This document shows positions 1-9,931 of a stretch of 64,000 nucleotides of DNA, in pieces. The notes under the pieces were generated by a model. It ran no database searches. It was not told the DNA's origin and saw nothing but the letters and a program-made list of their open reading frames with translations. Source of the DNA: an uncultured bacterium (GTDB taxonomy: Bacteria > Bacteroidota > Rhodothermia > Rhodothermales > UBA10348); contig CALIKL010000010.1 of the NCBI GenBank assembly GCA_938018055.1, positions 1 through 64,000 of the forward strand, in the 5' to 3' direction. A program made the position numbers and the translations under genes. Numbering within the stretch: the stretch's first letter is position 1; every line of letters starts with the position of its first letter.

Positions 1-40
1 CCAACGGCCCGCTATTATTTCGTGTTGTCTGCCTGAATCG

Positions 41-739
41 TTAGACCGCCATGCCAGAACCGGCGAGGATGGACTCGAAAATCCGGGCGCCGTCCTCGTT
101 GCCCAGAATGCCTTCGGCGCAGCGCTCCGGGTGCGGCATCATGCCCAGCACATTACGCTCAGCATTGAGGATACCAGCGATATTGCGGGAGGCACCGTTG
201 GGGTTGGCTTCCTTCGTGATGTTGCCTTCCGAATCACAATAGCGGAATGCTACACGGTCCTCAGCTTCCAACTCGTCCAGCAGCTCCTCCGAGGCAAAGT
301 AATTGCCTTCGCCATGAGCGACGGGAATGCGAAGCACTTCGCCCTCGGTGAGGGCCCCGGTAAAGACGCTGTTGGACGTCTCGGTACGCAGGTGCACGTC
401 CTTGCACACAAAGCGCAGAGAATCGTTGTGCGTGAGCGCTCCAGGGAGCAGTCCTGACTCACACAGGATCTGGAAACCATTGCAGATGCCCATGACCAGT
501 CCACCTTGCCCGGCAAATCGGACTAAATCTTTCATAATGGGTGAAAAGCGCGCAATAGCGCCGCTTCGCAGATAATCGCCGTACGAGAACCCTCCCGGGA
601 CAATCACCAGGTCGACATCACCCAAATCACTCTCCTTGTGCCAGATGAAGCGGGCTTCATGTCCAAAAACGTGTTTGGCAACGTGGTAAGCGTCGTGGTC
701 GCAATTGGATCCGGGAAAAACGATGACGCCGAATTTCAT
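41..739 (-). CDS. purQ: Phosphoribosylformylglycinamidine synthase subunit PurQ
   Basis: Translation [16 protein letters not shown]...[17 protein letters not shown]...MMPHPERC is typical PurQ (class I glutamine amidotransferase). Start moved inside the longer ORF. Confidence 0.95.
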   Translation of the reverse strand: MKFGVIVFPGSNCDHDAYHVAKHVFGHEARFIWHKESDLGDVDLVIVPGGFSYGDYLRSGAIARFSPIMKDLVRFAGQGGLVMGICNGFQILCESGLLPGALTHNDSLRFVCKDVHLRTETSNSVFTGALTEGEVLRIPVAHGEGNYFASEELLDELEAEDRVAFRYCDSEGNITKEANPNGASRNIAGILNAERNVLGMMPHPERCAEGILGNEDGARIFESILAGSGMAV

Positions 740-899
740 GACGTGGCTACGGTCTGGAGTTGCATATCGGGAAGGTCGAATATACGTCGGTCGGTCTGCC
801 AATCGAATGGTGGAATGACCCATTTCTGGTTCCGGATGAACAATTCACGCCGAACCGCTCATACATGATTAGATTCCCGCTCATCTATCCCGCATTCAC

Positions 900-1655
900 A
901 TGGAAGTCCGACTCACTCATCTGACCTGGAAAGATGTCCGCGAGCGCGACATCGAGGTGGTGGTCCTGCCCTGGGGAGCCACCGAAGCGCACAACACCCA
1001 TCTCCCTCACGCGACGGATTCGTGGCAAGCGGAGGGCATCGCACATTTGGCCGCCCGGAAAGCCGGCGAGCGCGGAGCGCGCGTCGTGGTACTGCCCACC
1101 GTTCCGTTCGGCGTTCATACCCAGCAGGCCGACCTGCCCCTGACGCTGAACGTAAATCCATCTACGCAATCCCTCCTGCTGGCTGACCTCATCCAGTCGG
1201 TAGAAGATGCAGGCGTTGCAAAGATGGTCATCGTCAACGGACACGGCGCCAATGACTTCAAGCAGATGCTGCGAGAACTTCAGGCCGCAACGCCGGTCTT
1301 CCTGTGTCAATGCAATTGGTGGACACTTGGCGATGCATCCCACGTTTTTGATGAGCCCGGGGATCATGCAGGCGAGCTGGAAACGAGCGTGATGATGCAC
1401 TTTCACGCGGATACGGTTCGCCCCCTCAGCGAAGCCGGTCCCGGATCAGAGCGGACATTTCGCATAAAAGCATTGCGGGATCGTCGCGTCTGGGCTCCTC
1501 GCCAATGGTCTTCGGTTACAGAAGACACCGGTGTTGGTAACCCGCAGCATGCAAGCGCAGACAAAGGCCGACGGTTCGTCGAGCAGGTGACGGAGGAACT
1601 CGCCGAATTCCTGCTTGAACTGGATCGGGCTGACCCATCGGGTCTTTACGCATGA
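900..1655 (+). CDS. Creatininase family protein
   Basis: LPWGATEAHNTHLPHATDS...VNGHGAND motifs of the creatininase/FAPy deformylase-like family. Confidence 0.85.
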   Translation: MEVRLTHLTWKDVRERDIEVVVLPWGATEAHNTHLPHATDSWQAEGIAHLAARKAGERGARVVVLPTVPFGVHTQQADLPLTLNVNPSTQSLLLADLIQSVEDAGVAKMVIVNGHGANDFKQMLRELQAATPVFLCQCNWWTLGDASHVFDEPGDHAGELETSVMMHFHADTVRPLSEAGPGSERTFRIKALRDRRVWAPRQWSSVTEDTGVGNPQHASADKGRRFVEQVTEELAEFLLELDRADPSGLYA

Positions 1656-1731
1656 TTCATCGTGGATAGGCACAACATCCCGGACATTGGATCGTTGTAC
1701 GGGTCACTGCATGAAACCGCCCTGATGGCGC

Positions 1732-2613
1732 ATGATTCCCAAGGAGTTATTCAAGCGAATCCGGCAGATCGAAATCCGAACCAAGGGTCTCGTGAGCAAC
1801 ATCTTTGGAGGAGAATACCATTCTGCCTTCAAGGGGACCGGTATGGACTTCGCAGAAGTGAGGCCATACCAGTTCGGGGATGATGTCCGGAACATCGATT
1901 GGAATGTCTCGGCCCGCTATCCGGAAACGTTCATAAAGGTGTTCGAAGAGGAACGTGAGCAGACGGTAATTCTGGCTGTTGATGTGTCTGGATCAGAGGA
2001 TTTCGCGTCGGCCAGTGCGTACAAGCGGGAGATCGCGGCTGAAATCTGTGCGGTTGTCGCCTTTTCTGCTATTCAAAACAACGACAAAGTGGGATTGCTG
2101 TTGTTTTCAGATCAAGTCGAACTTTTTGTCCCTCCAAAGAAGGGGCGCAAACACGTGCTTCGACTCATACGGGACCTCTTTGCGCATGAACAACAGTCGA
2201 CAGGAACTGATCTGAAAGTGGCACTCAACCACCTGGTGCATGTGCTGCATCGACGCTCAATCGTGATGCTCATGTCCGATTTCATGGATGAAGGTTTCGA
2301 GCCTTCTCTCCGTGCGGTATCCCGCAGGCATGACACGATTGCTGTTCATTTGACGGATCCCGTAGAAAGTGAATTGCCCGAAGTCGGCCTCATGGAAGTG
2401 ACCGACGCAGAATCCGGTGAACGCGTGCTCATAGACACGTCTGATGAGAGTGTTCGGAGCATGTATGAGCAGGAGGCACGTTCACGTGAGCTGGCATTGA
2501 CGCGCATGTTTCGGCGCCTGAAAGTGGATACCATCCCCATTGTTACGGATGAAGGATACGTCGATCCGCTGATCCGCTTTTTCCGACAGCGTAACCGCAT
2601 GATTAACGCCTGA
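1732..2613 (+). CDS. DUF58 domain-containing protein (Bat operon)
   Basis: FKGTGMDFAEVRPYQFGDDVRNIDWNVSAR is the DUF58 signature; first gene of the Bat cluster. Confidence 0.9.
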   Translation: MIPKELFKRIRQIEIRTKGLVSNIFGGEYHSAFKGTGMDFAEVRPYQFGDDVRNIDWNVSARYPETFIKVFEEEREQTVILAVDVSGSEDFASASAYKREIAAEICAVVAFSAIQNNDKVGLLLFSDQVELFVPPKKGRKHVLRLIRDLFAHEQQSTGTDLKVALNHLVHVLHRRSIVMLMSDFMDEGFEPSLRAVSRRHDTIAVHLTDPVESELPEVGLMEVTDAESGERVLIDTSDESVRSMYEQEARSRELALTRMFRRLKVDTIPIVTDEGYVDPLIRFFRQRNRMINA

Positions 2614-2617
2614 ACCA

Positions 2618-3667
2618 GTGAAGTCTCTGAGACTGCATATCGTCTTCGTTTTCGCGCTGGGCCTGGCCATTGATGTGTCGGCACAGCAATTCGAAACGCA
2701 TTTGTCTGCGGATTCTGTCACGGTCGGAGACCGATTTGAAATGACGGTGGTCATCGGCCACGATGGGACCAGAAATCCGATCTTCCCGCACCTTCTCCTT
2801 CCAGATTCATTACAGGGAAATGCCGTTTTCGCTTTGGGAGATTTCGAAATCCTCGGCGTGAACACATCCGGTGGTCGTGACTGGCCTGGTGGGGGCCGGA
2901 TTGACTCCGTCATTTACGAAGTCACGACGTTTGCTTTGGATACAGCAAGAGTAGCCGGCATACCTGTTGGGCTTGCAGCCACGAGTGACACGCTGCGTGC
3001 CATGGCGCCTCCCGCCTTCCTTCGTATCGGCTCACTGGTTCCGGAAGATGCAACCGAGTTGCAGGATCTAGCCGAACTGGCCTCGTTTGAACATTCCTGG
3101 TGGCCGTGGATTGTGGGTCTACTCGCTCTGGCCGGAGTGCTTTATGGTCTATGGCGCTGGCGTAATCAGGAGGAGGAAGAGCCAGCTGTCACGGAGGCAC
3201 CAGTACCAGCTATTCCGCCCTATCAGGAGGCTATCAACCGCCTCTCGCAGCTGCAACAGAGCGCTTTGTCCGATCCCGACCAGATCAAGCCCTTCTATGT
3301 CGAATTGACCGATATCCTGCGGACCTATGTAGGTCGCCGAACGCATGTCCCTGCTTTGGAAACCACCACCCGGGAGCTACTCACCCGACTTCGGACGTCG
3401 TCTTCAGGTCACGTATTGCCCGATGATATCCTCCGTGAGATCGATCATGTCCTCACCCATTCCGATCTGGTCAAGTTTGCTGATCTGCGACCCATCCTGG
3501 AACAGACCCGCGAAATGGTTGATGAGACGCGCCACGTGATTGAAGGTACCGAGTCTGCCTATCGAGAAGAAGATCAGCGGCGAGAACGCGAACGACAGGC
3601 TGCACTAGAAGCAGCCCGCTACGCGCCGGCTGGCGCGGATGCGGTAGAAGAACCCGAGGAGGTCTGA
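2618..3667 (+). CDS. Bat-operon membrane protein (BatD/DUF4381-like)
   Basis: N-terminal signal sequence, beta-rich region, TM segment (WWPWIVGLLALAGVLYGLWRW) and cytoplasmic helical tail; located between DUF58 and VWA genes. Confidence 0.65.
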   Translation: MKSLRLHIVFVFALGLAIDVSAQQFETHLSADSVTVGDRFEMTVVIGHDGTRNPIFPHLLLPDSLQGNAVFALGDFEILGVNTSGGRDWPGGGRIDSVIYEVTTFALDTARVAGIPVGLAATSDTLRAMAPPAFLRIGSLVPEDATELQDLAELASFEHSWWPWIVGLLALAGVLYGLWRWRNQEEEEPAVTEAPVPAIPPYQEAINRLSQLQQSALSDPDQIKPFYVELTDILRTYVGRRTHVPALETTTRELLTRLRTSSSGHVLPDDILREIDHVLTHSDLVKFADLRPILEQTREMVDETRHVIEGTESAYREEDQRRERERQAALEAARYAPAGADAVEEPEEV

Positions 3668-3668
3668 C

Positions 3669-4652
3669 ATGGACTTTGCTCAACCTCTCTGGTTGCTTTT
3701 GCTCCTGCTGGTTCCCCTGGCCGGTTGGCAGTCGTGGCGCTCGACACGGTCTCGTCCGCCCATGCGATTTTCGACGACGGCGGCAGCACGCGCAGCGGGT
3801 CCTTCGCTTCGCGTGCGACTACGTTTCCTACCGACGCTGCTGCGTGTGGCGGGCCTGTCCTTGGCCATAATTGCCATGGCACGTCCCCAAGACCGAAATG
3901 TCATTCGTGAGCAGTTTGCCGAGGGAGTGGATATCATGATGGTGCTCGATACGAGTACTTCCATGCGCGCCGAAGACTTTACACCCAATCGCTTCGAGGC
4001 TGCCAAGAACGTAGGAGCCGACTTCATTTCCGGCCGCACGTCGGACCGGGTGGGCTTGATCGTCTTTGCAGCCAATGCCTATACGCAGGCGCCGCTCACG
4101 CTGGATTACACATTCCTCCAATCCATGTTGACGGAAGTGGAAGTTGGGGTGATTGAGGATGGAACGGCTATAGGTACGGCACTGGCGATGGCCGTGAACC
4201 GACTGAAAGACACCGAGGCTAAAAGCAAAGTCATCATCCTGCTGACGGATGGGCAGAACAATCGGGGCGAGCTGAGCCCAGAGACGGCTGCCGAGGTTGC
4301 GCGAACGCTTGGCGTACGCATTTACGCCATTGGAGTCGGACAACATGGAGAGGCCCCTTTTGTGGTGGATCATCCATTTGCCGGCCGTCAGCGACGCATG
4401 GTCCCCGTGGAGATTGACGAAGAAATGCTGCAAGCCGTGGCAGACATGACCGGGGGACAATACTTCCGGGCTACGAATAACCGGGCCCTGCGCGAGATAT
4501 ATGACGAGATAGGCGAACTCGAGCGCACGAAGATCGAGGAACGCAGCTATATTGACTATGAAGAGCGTTACGCCTCATTCCTCTTCCCTGGCCTGCTGCT
4601 ACTGCTGATGGACATCCTGCTGGCTACCACGCTATTCCGGAGGTTTCCCTGA
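3669..4652 (+). CDS. batA: VWA domain-containing protein BatA-like
   Basis: VWA MIDAS motif VLDTSTSM, TM segments at both ends, Bat operon context. Confidence 0.85.
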   Translation: MDFAQPLWLLLLLLVPLAGWQSWRSTRSRPPMRFSTTAAARAAGPSLRVRLRFLPTLLRVAGLSLAIIAMARPQDRNVIREQFAEGVDIMMVLDTSTSMRAEDFTPNRFEAAKNVGADFISGRTSDRVGLIVFAANAYTQAPLTLDYTFLQSMLTEVEVGVIEDGTAIGTALAMAVNRLKDTEAKSKVIILLTDGQNNRGELSPETAAEVARTLGVRIYAIGVGQHGEAPFVVDHPFAGRQRRMVPVEIDEEMLQAVADMTGGQYFRATNNRALREIYDEIGELERTKIEERSYIDYEERYASFLFPGLLLLLMDILLATTLFRRFP

Positions 4653-5701
4653 TGGAGTGGCTGAATCCGCAATATGTCTGGACGCTGGTCCTCATCCCCT
4701 TTGTGATCGGACTGTTCCTGCTGGCGGCCTTTCGCCGTCGACAGCTTGCCGAGCGATTTGGTACGCTTGCGTCAATAACGCGTCTCGCTGGCAATCTCAG
4801 TCTGCGCCGTCGTCGGTGGAAAGCCGCAATGAAGACGCTGGGGATTGCCTTGATTGTTCTGGCTCTGATCGGCCCACGATTTGGCACGCGCCTGAAAGAA
4901 GTCACCCGGGAAGGTATCGACCTCGTAATAGCTCTGGACGTTTCTGCGTCGATGATGGCTGAGGATCTGGCTCCAAACCGGCTCGATCGTGCCCGCAACG
5001 AAATCAAGAATCTTCTGGGCGACATGGATGGGGATCGGGTTGCTCTGGTCACATTCGCCGGCGATGCCTTCATCCAGTGTCCGCTGACGACGGATTATGG
5101 TGCTCTACGGCTCTTTCTGGATGTAGCCGATCCATCCCTCATTCCGACCCCGGGCACTGATTTAAGTACCGCCCTGGAGATGGCATTGCAGGCATTTGAA
5201 GCGCCATCAGGTACACCCGATGATGAGGTTCGCACACGTGCGATCCTGTTTGTCTCGGATGGTGAAAACCACATTGCTGAATTGGAAACCATCCTGCAGG
5301 ATGCTCGCAGCGAAGGAGTCGTGATATATGCCGCTGGCATAGGTGAAACTGAAGGGGCCCCCATTCCTGTATACCGGAACGGGCGTCGGGTCGACTGGAA
5401 AAAGGATCGCACCGGAGCTGTGGTGACTACCCGTTTGGAAGAGGAAGTCCTCCAGGAGCTTGCGCAGGACGGGGCTTATTTCCGAGTTGCCCGGACGTCT
5501 AGCTCCCTGCCTCGAATCACGGCCGCCCTCGACCAGTTGGATCAGACCACCTTTGGCCAAGAGGAATTTGAGGATTACGAAGAACGCTTCCAATGGCCGC
5601 TTCTGCTGGGTTTACTCCTCTTGTTTGGAGAGTGGATGACGCCAGAGCAGAAACGGAGTACTGACAGTCGCCGTTTCAATAGCGGCGATGATTTTGCGTG
5701 A
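4652..5701 (+). CDS. batB: VWA domain-containing protein BatB-like
   Basis: VWA MIDAS motif ALDVSASMMAEDL; ATGA-type overlap with upstream VWA gene. Confidence 0.85.
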   Translation: MEWLNPQYVWTLVLIPFVIGLFLLAAFRRRQLAERFGTLASITRLAGNLSLRRRRWKAAMKTLGIALIVLALIGPRFGTRLKEVTREGIDLVIALDVSASMMAEDLAPNRLDRARNEIKNLLGDMDGDRVALVTFAGDAFIQCPLTTDYGALRLFLDVADPSLIPTPGTDLSTALEMALQAFEAPSGTPDDEVRTRAILFVSDGENHIAELETILQDARSEGVVIYAAGIGETEGAPIPVYRNGRRVDWKKDRTGAVVTTRLEEEVLQELAQDGAYFRVARTSSSLPRITAALDQLDQTTFGQEEFEDYEERFQWPLLLGLLLLFGEWMTPEQKRSTDSRRFNSGDDFA

Positions 5702-5741
5702 TCGGGGACAAAGTAGTCCCAAAGACACCTGACAACACTTC

Positions 5742-6500
5742 ATGAAACCCCTTCTTTTCATACTTCTGGCATTCCTGATGGCAGGTCCTGGTGACGGCAA
5801 AAAGAAAGGTCGGCAGGGCAATGCATTGTATACGCAAGAGCAGTATGAAGAGGCAGCCGCCAAGTATCGCGAGGGCATTGTTTCCGTTCAAGAGGATGGC
5901 TTCGGGGCCGTCCATAGCAGATTGCTCAACAATCTGGGCGCGGCACTGTATCGCTCCGGAGACGCCGAACAGGCGAGCATCGCTTTTTCCAGCGCGGCTT
6001 CCATGGCACTCGGTACCGAAGATCTCGTTCGGGCAAGCTACAATGCCGGAAACGCCGCCTACCGGACTCAGCAGTTGGAGCAGTCGCTGGAGCACTACCG
6101 CCGAGCCTTGCTGAATGACCCTTCCAATCAAGACGCCAAATTCAACTACGAATTCGTCAAGCGTCAACTTGAAGAGCAACAGGACAATCAGCAGGACCAG
6201 GAGAATCAAGAGAATCAGGACCAGCAGAACCAGGACGGTGAGCAGAACGAGAACAACGAACAGCAGCAGGACGAACAGGAACAGAATTCCCAGGATCAGG
6301 GAGACCAACAAGAACAGGAACAGGAACAGGAACAGGATCAGCAGCAGCAACAGCAACAGCAGGATCGCGACGATCCTACGCAGCTAAGCGAAGAGGAAGC
6401 CCAACGGATTCTACAAGCGCTCGAGAACGAAGAAGAGCAGCTTTTAAGACAGGTCCAGAAAATGAAGACCCGCCCCCGTCGGGTAGAGAAGGATTGGTAG
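5742..6500 (+). CDS. batC: TPR protein BatC-like with Q/E/N-rich tract
   Basis: TPR repeats (GNALYTQEQYEEAAAKYREG..., AGNAAYRTQQLEQSLEHYRRAL) followed by low-complexity QDQENQENQDQQ...EQEQEQDQQQQQ. Confidence 0.8.
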   Translation: MKPLLFILLAFLMAGPGDGKKKGRQGNALYTQEQYEEAAAKYREGIVSVQEDGFGAVHSRLLNNLGAALYRSGDAEQASIAFSSAASMALGTEDLVRASYNAGNAAYRTQQLEQSLEHYRRALLNDPSNQDAKFNYEFVKRQLEEQQDNQQDQENQENQDQQNQDGEQNENNEQQQDEQEQNSQDQGDQQEQEQEQEQDQQQQQQQQDRDDPTQLSEEEAQRILQALENEEEQLLRQVQKMKTRPRRVEKDW

Positions 6501-8389
6501 TCGTGAAGGAACTCGCAGGCCGCACATTGGGGACGCGATCAGTATCAGGTGCCATCGCACTTTTGCTCTTCGCTTTGGTTGGCGCTTCGTCTGTTGTGGC
6601 GCGCCAGGTAGACGTACACGCTTCCGTCGATGCTACGACCATCGGAACGGAAGAGAGCGTCACATTGACCATTACCATTGATGGATCCGATGGCTCAGAT
6701 GTGCAGGTGCCACAGCCGCCCGATGCAGTGGGCCTGATCCTCCTTCAAACCATCCCGCGGACCCAGCAGAGCGTTTCGATCATCAACGGAGAGATGAGTC
6801 GGAGTTTTGGCTATTCGTGGGCATACCGGCCAACGGGACAGGGGACGGCGCGTATTGAAGCCTCCACAGTGCGAGTCAAAGATCGCGAATATCATACACA
6901 GCCCATCCAGGTTCAGGTCGTCCCCCAGGATCAGCGTCCTGCACGAGCTCGCCGGACCGATCCATTTGCTGGTGCATTCCGGTCCCCTTTTACTCCCCAA
7001 CCGACGGAACCAGCTCCGGAACCGGACGAATCAGACTTGTTCATCCGAGCCGTGCCCAGTCAGCGTTCAGCATGGCAGAATGAGCAGGTCGTGATTGAAT
7101 ACCGTCTGTTCTTCAGGGAAGGGATTCAGCTGAGGCAAAGCCGCTTGACGGACTCATGGGATGCCGAAGGATTCTGGCGTGAGGAATTGGAGGTAGAAAC
7201 CCGTCCTGTCCCGCGCATCATCATTGAAAATGGATTGCGTTACAATACCATCGTATTGAAACGAGCCGCCGTATTTCCGACACGGGCGGGAGACCTGTCG
7301 GTGGATCCGTTGAAAATTGAAAGTGAGGCCATGTTGCCTTTCGGGTCCCGAGATCCGTTCCGCTCCCTCTTTGCCATGCAGACCCGGTTCACACCTGTGA
7401 TGCTGGCATCACCCGAGGTGACGGTTGCTTCCCGTCCTCTTCCCGACGGCGCTCCTGACTGGTTCAATGGAGCGGTTGGTTCCTATGCGATGACCGTCAA
7501 ACCCGATCGGACCTCGCTCGAAGTGGGCGAGTCCATGCAGATTTCTGTTACGGTGACGGGGCGGGGTAACCTGGCTACCATGGATGCTCCTATTCTTGAT
7601 GTCCCGGCCGCATTTGACGTGTATGACCCCGACGTTTCCACGTTACTTGATCGTTCCGGTGCTCGTCTCACGGGCAGCAAGACGTTTCGGTACATCCTTA
7701 TCCCACGTACAAACGGGGCCTTCGAAATTCCTCCGATTACCTTTTCGTGGTTCGATCCGGGTGCCGGAGTGTATCGCACCTCAAAATCGAATGCCATTCC
7801 TGTATCGGTCACCGGCACGGCTACCTCTCCACTTTCCGTGACGTCTACTACAAACGGTATGCCCGTGGATGACTTCGCACCCCTGTTTACGACGTCCGAA
7901 AACTGGGTTGCCACAACGCGGGCACCCTTGCATACCCGGTGGTGGGCTTGGTCACTCATTCTCCTTCCACTCGTCGGCATGGGGGTTGTTCAGGTTTGGC
8001 GTCGGCACCAAACCCGTCTGGTTCGTGATCCGCGGTGGGCCCGAGGCCGTCGCGCGCATCCACTGAGCCGCAAACACCTCAAACAAGCCATGGAGCTTCT
8101 CCAATCCGGCAATACCAAGGGATATTTTGAGGAAGTGGAGCGTGCCGTTCTTGGGTTCATTGGAAACCGACTCGACATTGCAGAAAAAGGACTTACCCGT
8201 CCGCAGCTCGACGAGCTTCTCTCGAAGAGAGGTGCAAGCGAATCGCTTCGCCTCCGCCTGAAATCGCTTCTCGATCTGTGTGATCGGGGACGCTTTGCCC
8301 CCGCCTCGTTCTCTCCGGAGAACAAGGAATCAGCCTTTGATGACGCATCAGAGCTCATCCCCGATCTCGACGAGTACCTTGATTCATGA
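6494..8389 (+). CDS. batD: BatD family protein (oxygen tolerance)
   Basis: Signal peptide, TIGTEESVTLTITIDG...SIINGEMSRSFGYSWAYRPTGQG typical of BatD; C-terminal TM. Confidence 0.85.
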   Translation: MVVVKELAGRTLGTRSVSGAIALLLFALVGASSVVARQVDVHASVDATTIGTEESVTLTITIDGSDGSDVQVPQPPDAVGLILLQTIPRTQQSVSIINGEMSRSFGYSWAYRPTGQGTARIEASTVRVKDREYHTQPIQVQVVPQDQRPARARRTDPFAGAFRSPFTPQPTEPAPEPDESDLFIRAVPSQRSAWQNEQVVIEYRLFFREGIQLRQSRLTDSWDAEGFWREELEVETRPVPRIIIENGLRYNTIVLKRAAVFPTRAGDLSVDPLKIESEAMLPFGSRDPFRSLFAMQTRFTPVMLASPEVTVASRPLPDGAPDWFNGAVGSYAMTVKPDRTSLEVGESMQISVTVTGRGNLATMDAPILDVPAAFDVYDPDVSTLLDRSGARLTGSKTFRYILIPRTNGAFEIPPITFSWFDPGAGVYRTSKSNAIPVSVTGTATSPLSVTSTTNGMPVDDFAPLFTTSENWVATTRAPLHTRWWAWSLILLPLVGMGVVQVWRRHQTRLVRDPRWARGRRAHPLSRKHLKQAMELLQSGNTKGYFEEVERAVLGFIGNRLDIAEKGLTRPQLDELLSKRGASESLRLRLKSLLDLCDRGRFAPASFSPENKESAFDDASELIPDLDEYLDS

Positions 8390-9144
8390 TGCGGAATCTC
8401 TTCATAGCCATGCTGCTGCTCGGCGCAACGTATTCCGCTCGGGCGCAAGATGTCGATGCTGTTCGACTGTTTGACGAAGGCACAGCAGCCCTGATGGACG
8501 GGCAATTTCAGGACGCGCTACGCTCATTTACCGCGGCAGAGCAGTCCGGCTGGGCCTCAGGTGCACTCTTCTACAATACGGGGTTGGCCTACTATCGTCT
8601 GGATGAACTCGGGCAAGCCATTCGCTATTTGGAGAAAGCTCGGTTACTCAACCCGGAGGACCCACGCATTGAACACTCACTCGCAGTAGCAGAACGTCGC
8701 CAAAGAGACCAATTTTCCGTTCTTCCCAAACCGTTCTGGAAGAAAGCGCAACAAGGATTGGTGCGGATTATCCCGCTACAATGGGCCTTTCTTATCGGCT
8801 TGATGTGCTGGATGGCGTTTGTGGCAGGATGGACGGCCAAAACGGTTCGTGCCCTTGATGGCGAGTGGTACCGTCGAGGTCGCCAGGCAGCTTTGATTGC
8901 GGGTTTGTTTCTGATCTCACACGCCATGGCATCCTCTATCGTGCCGGCTTTCCCGGACCGTTCGGTAGTGCTGGAAGAGACGCTTGTGCTGCGAGAACAA
9001 GCGAGTGATGAGGCAACGGCGATCCTCGAAGTACACGAAGGACTCATTGTCGAAGTCCGGGCAGAGGCGACCAACTGGGCGCTCGTAAAGATTCCAAACG
9101 GTACACGAGGCTGGGTACCTTCAGCAGGACTCGGCGATATCTGA
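8386..9144 (+). CDS. batE: TPR and SH3-like domain protein BatE-like
   Basis: TPR pattern (ALFYNTGLAYYRLDELGQAIRYLEKARLLNPEDPR), TM segments, C-terminal SH3-like region; end of Bat cluster. Confidence 0.75.
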   Translation: MMRNLFIAMLLLGATYSARAQDVDAVRLFDEGTAALMDGQFQDALRSFTAAEQSGWASGALFYNTGLAYYRLDELGQAIRYLEKARLLNPEDPRIEHSLAVAERRQRDQFSVLPKPFWKKAQQGLVRIIPLQWAFLIGLMCWMAFVAGWTAKTVRALDGEWYRRGRQAALIAGLFLISHAMASSIVPAFPDRSVVLEETLVLREQASDEATAILEVHEGLIVEVRAEATNWALVKIPNGTRGWVPSAGLGDI

Positions 9145-9172
9145 TGGTATCCGTATCTTCGGACCCCCGATC

Positions 9173-9931
9173 ATGGCTGCGCACGACAGCCCCCTGCTCT
9201 CCGACCATTCCTGGCGACTCCTGACCGTGACTCTCGAACCGCACGTACTGAAGAACTCCCGCAAAGTCGGCTGGATTGAAGTCGTCTGTGGTTCCATGTT
9301 CAGCGGAAAAACGGAAGAGCTCATCCGACGTGTGCGCCGTGCCCAGATTGCCCGGCAACGAACGGAAATCTTCAAACCAGCTCTGGATACGCGCTATTCG
9401 GAAGATGAGGTCGTTTCACACGATGACTCGGCACTGCGCTCCACAGCTGTTGCAACGGCATCGCAGATCATTCTGCTTGCCCAAGATTCCGACGTTGTTG
9501 GTATAGACGAAGCCCAGTTTTTCGGAGATGATCTGACAGACGTTTGCCGCCAGCTGGCGGAGTCGGGAAAGCGCGTGATCGTTGCAGGTCTCGATCAGGA
9601 TTATCTGGGTCAGCCGTTTGAGCCGTTGCCGCAGATCATGGCTATTGCTGAATACGTCACGAAGCTGCATGCCATCTGTGTGGTCTGTGGCAACCCGGCA
9701 AATCACTCTCAGCGTCTTTCAGGAAGCACCAGCCGTGTCCAATTGGGAGCCCAGGAGTCGTACGAGCCGCGTTGTCGAGACTGCTTCGACCTGGCTCTTT
9801 CCAAAGGTGAAAAGTCGGCTCAGTCCTCCGAGTCCGGAGACGGATCTTCCTCGGACGCGGCAGCCGCAGGCACTTCAGATTCAGGCGCCTCTTCTGAGAC
9901 GGGTGCCTCCGGGAGCGCCGTACGCGCCTGA
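9173..9931 (+). CDS. tdk: Thymidine kinase
   Basis: VVCGSMFSGKTEELIRRVRRA, VGIDEAQFF, VVCGNPANHSQRL zinc site. Ser/Ala-rich C-terminal extension; true start may be internal. Confidence 0.93.
   Translation: MAAHDSPLLSDHSWRLLTVTLEPHVLKNSRKVGWIEVVCGSMFSGKTEELIRRVRRAQIARQRTEIFKPALDTRYSEDEVVSHDDSALRSTAVATASQIILLAQDSDVVGIDEAQFFGDDLTDVCRQLAESGKRVIVAGLDQDYLGQPFEPLPQIMAIAEYVTKLHAICVVCGNPANHSQRLSGSTSRVQLGAQESYEPRCRDCFDLALSKGEKSAQSSESGDGSSSDAAAAGTSDSGASSETGASGSAVRA

Noticed and set aside
5676-6356. Minus-strand ORF with a poly-Leu/Phe start (MLLLLLILFLFLFLFLL...)
   Set aside because: It is the antisense shadow of the BatC Q-rich CAG/CAA repeat, not a membrane protein.
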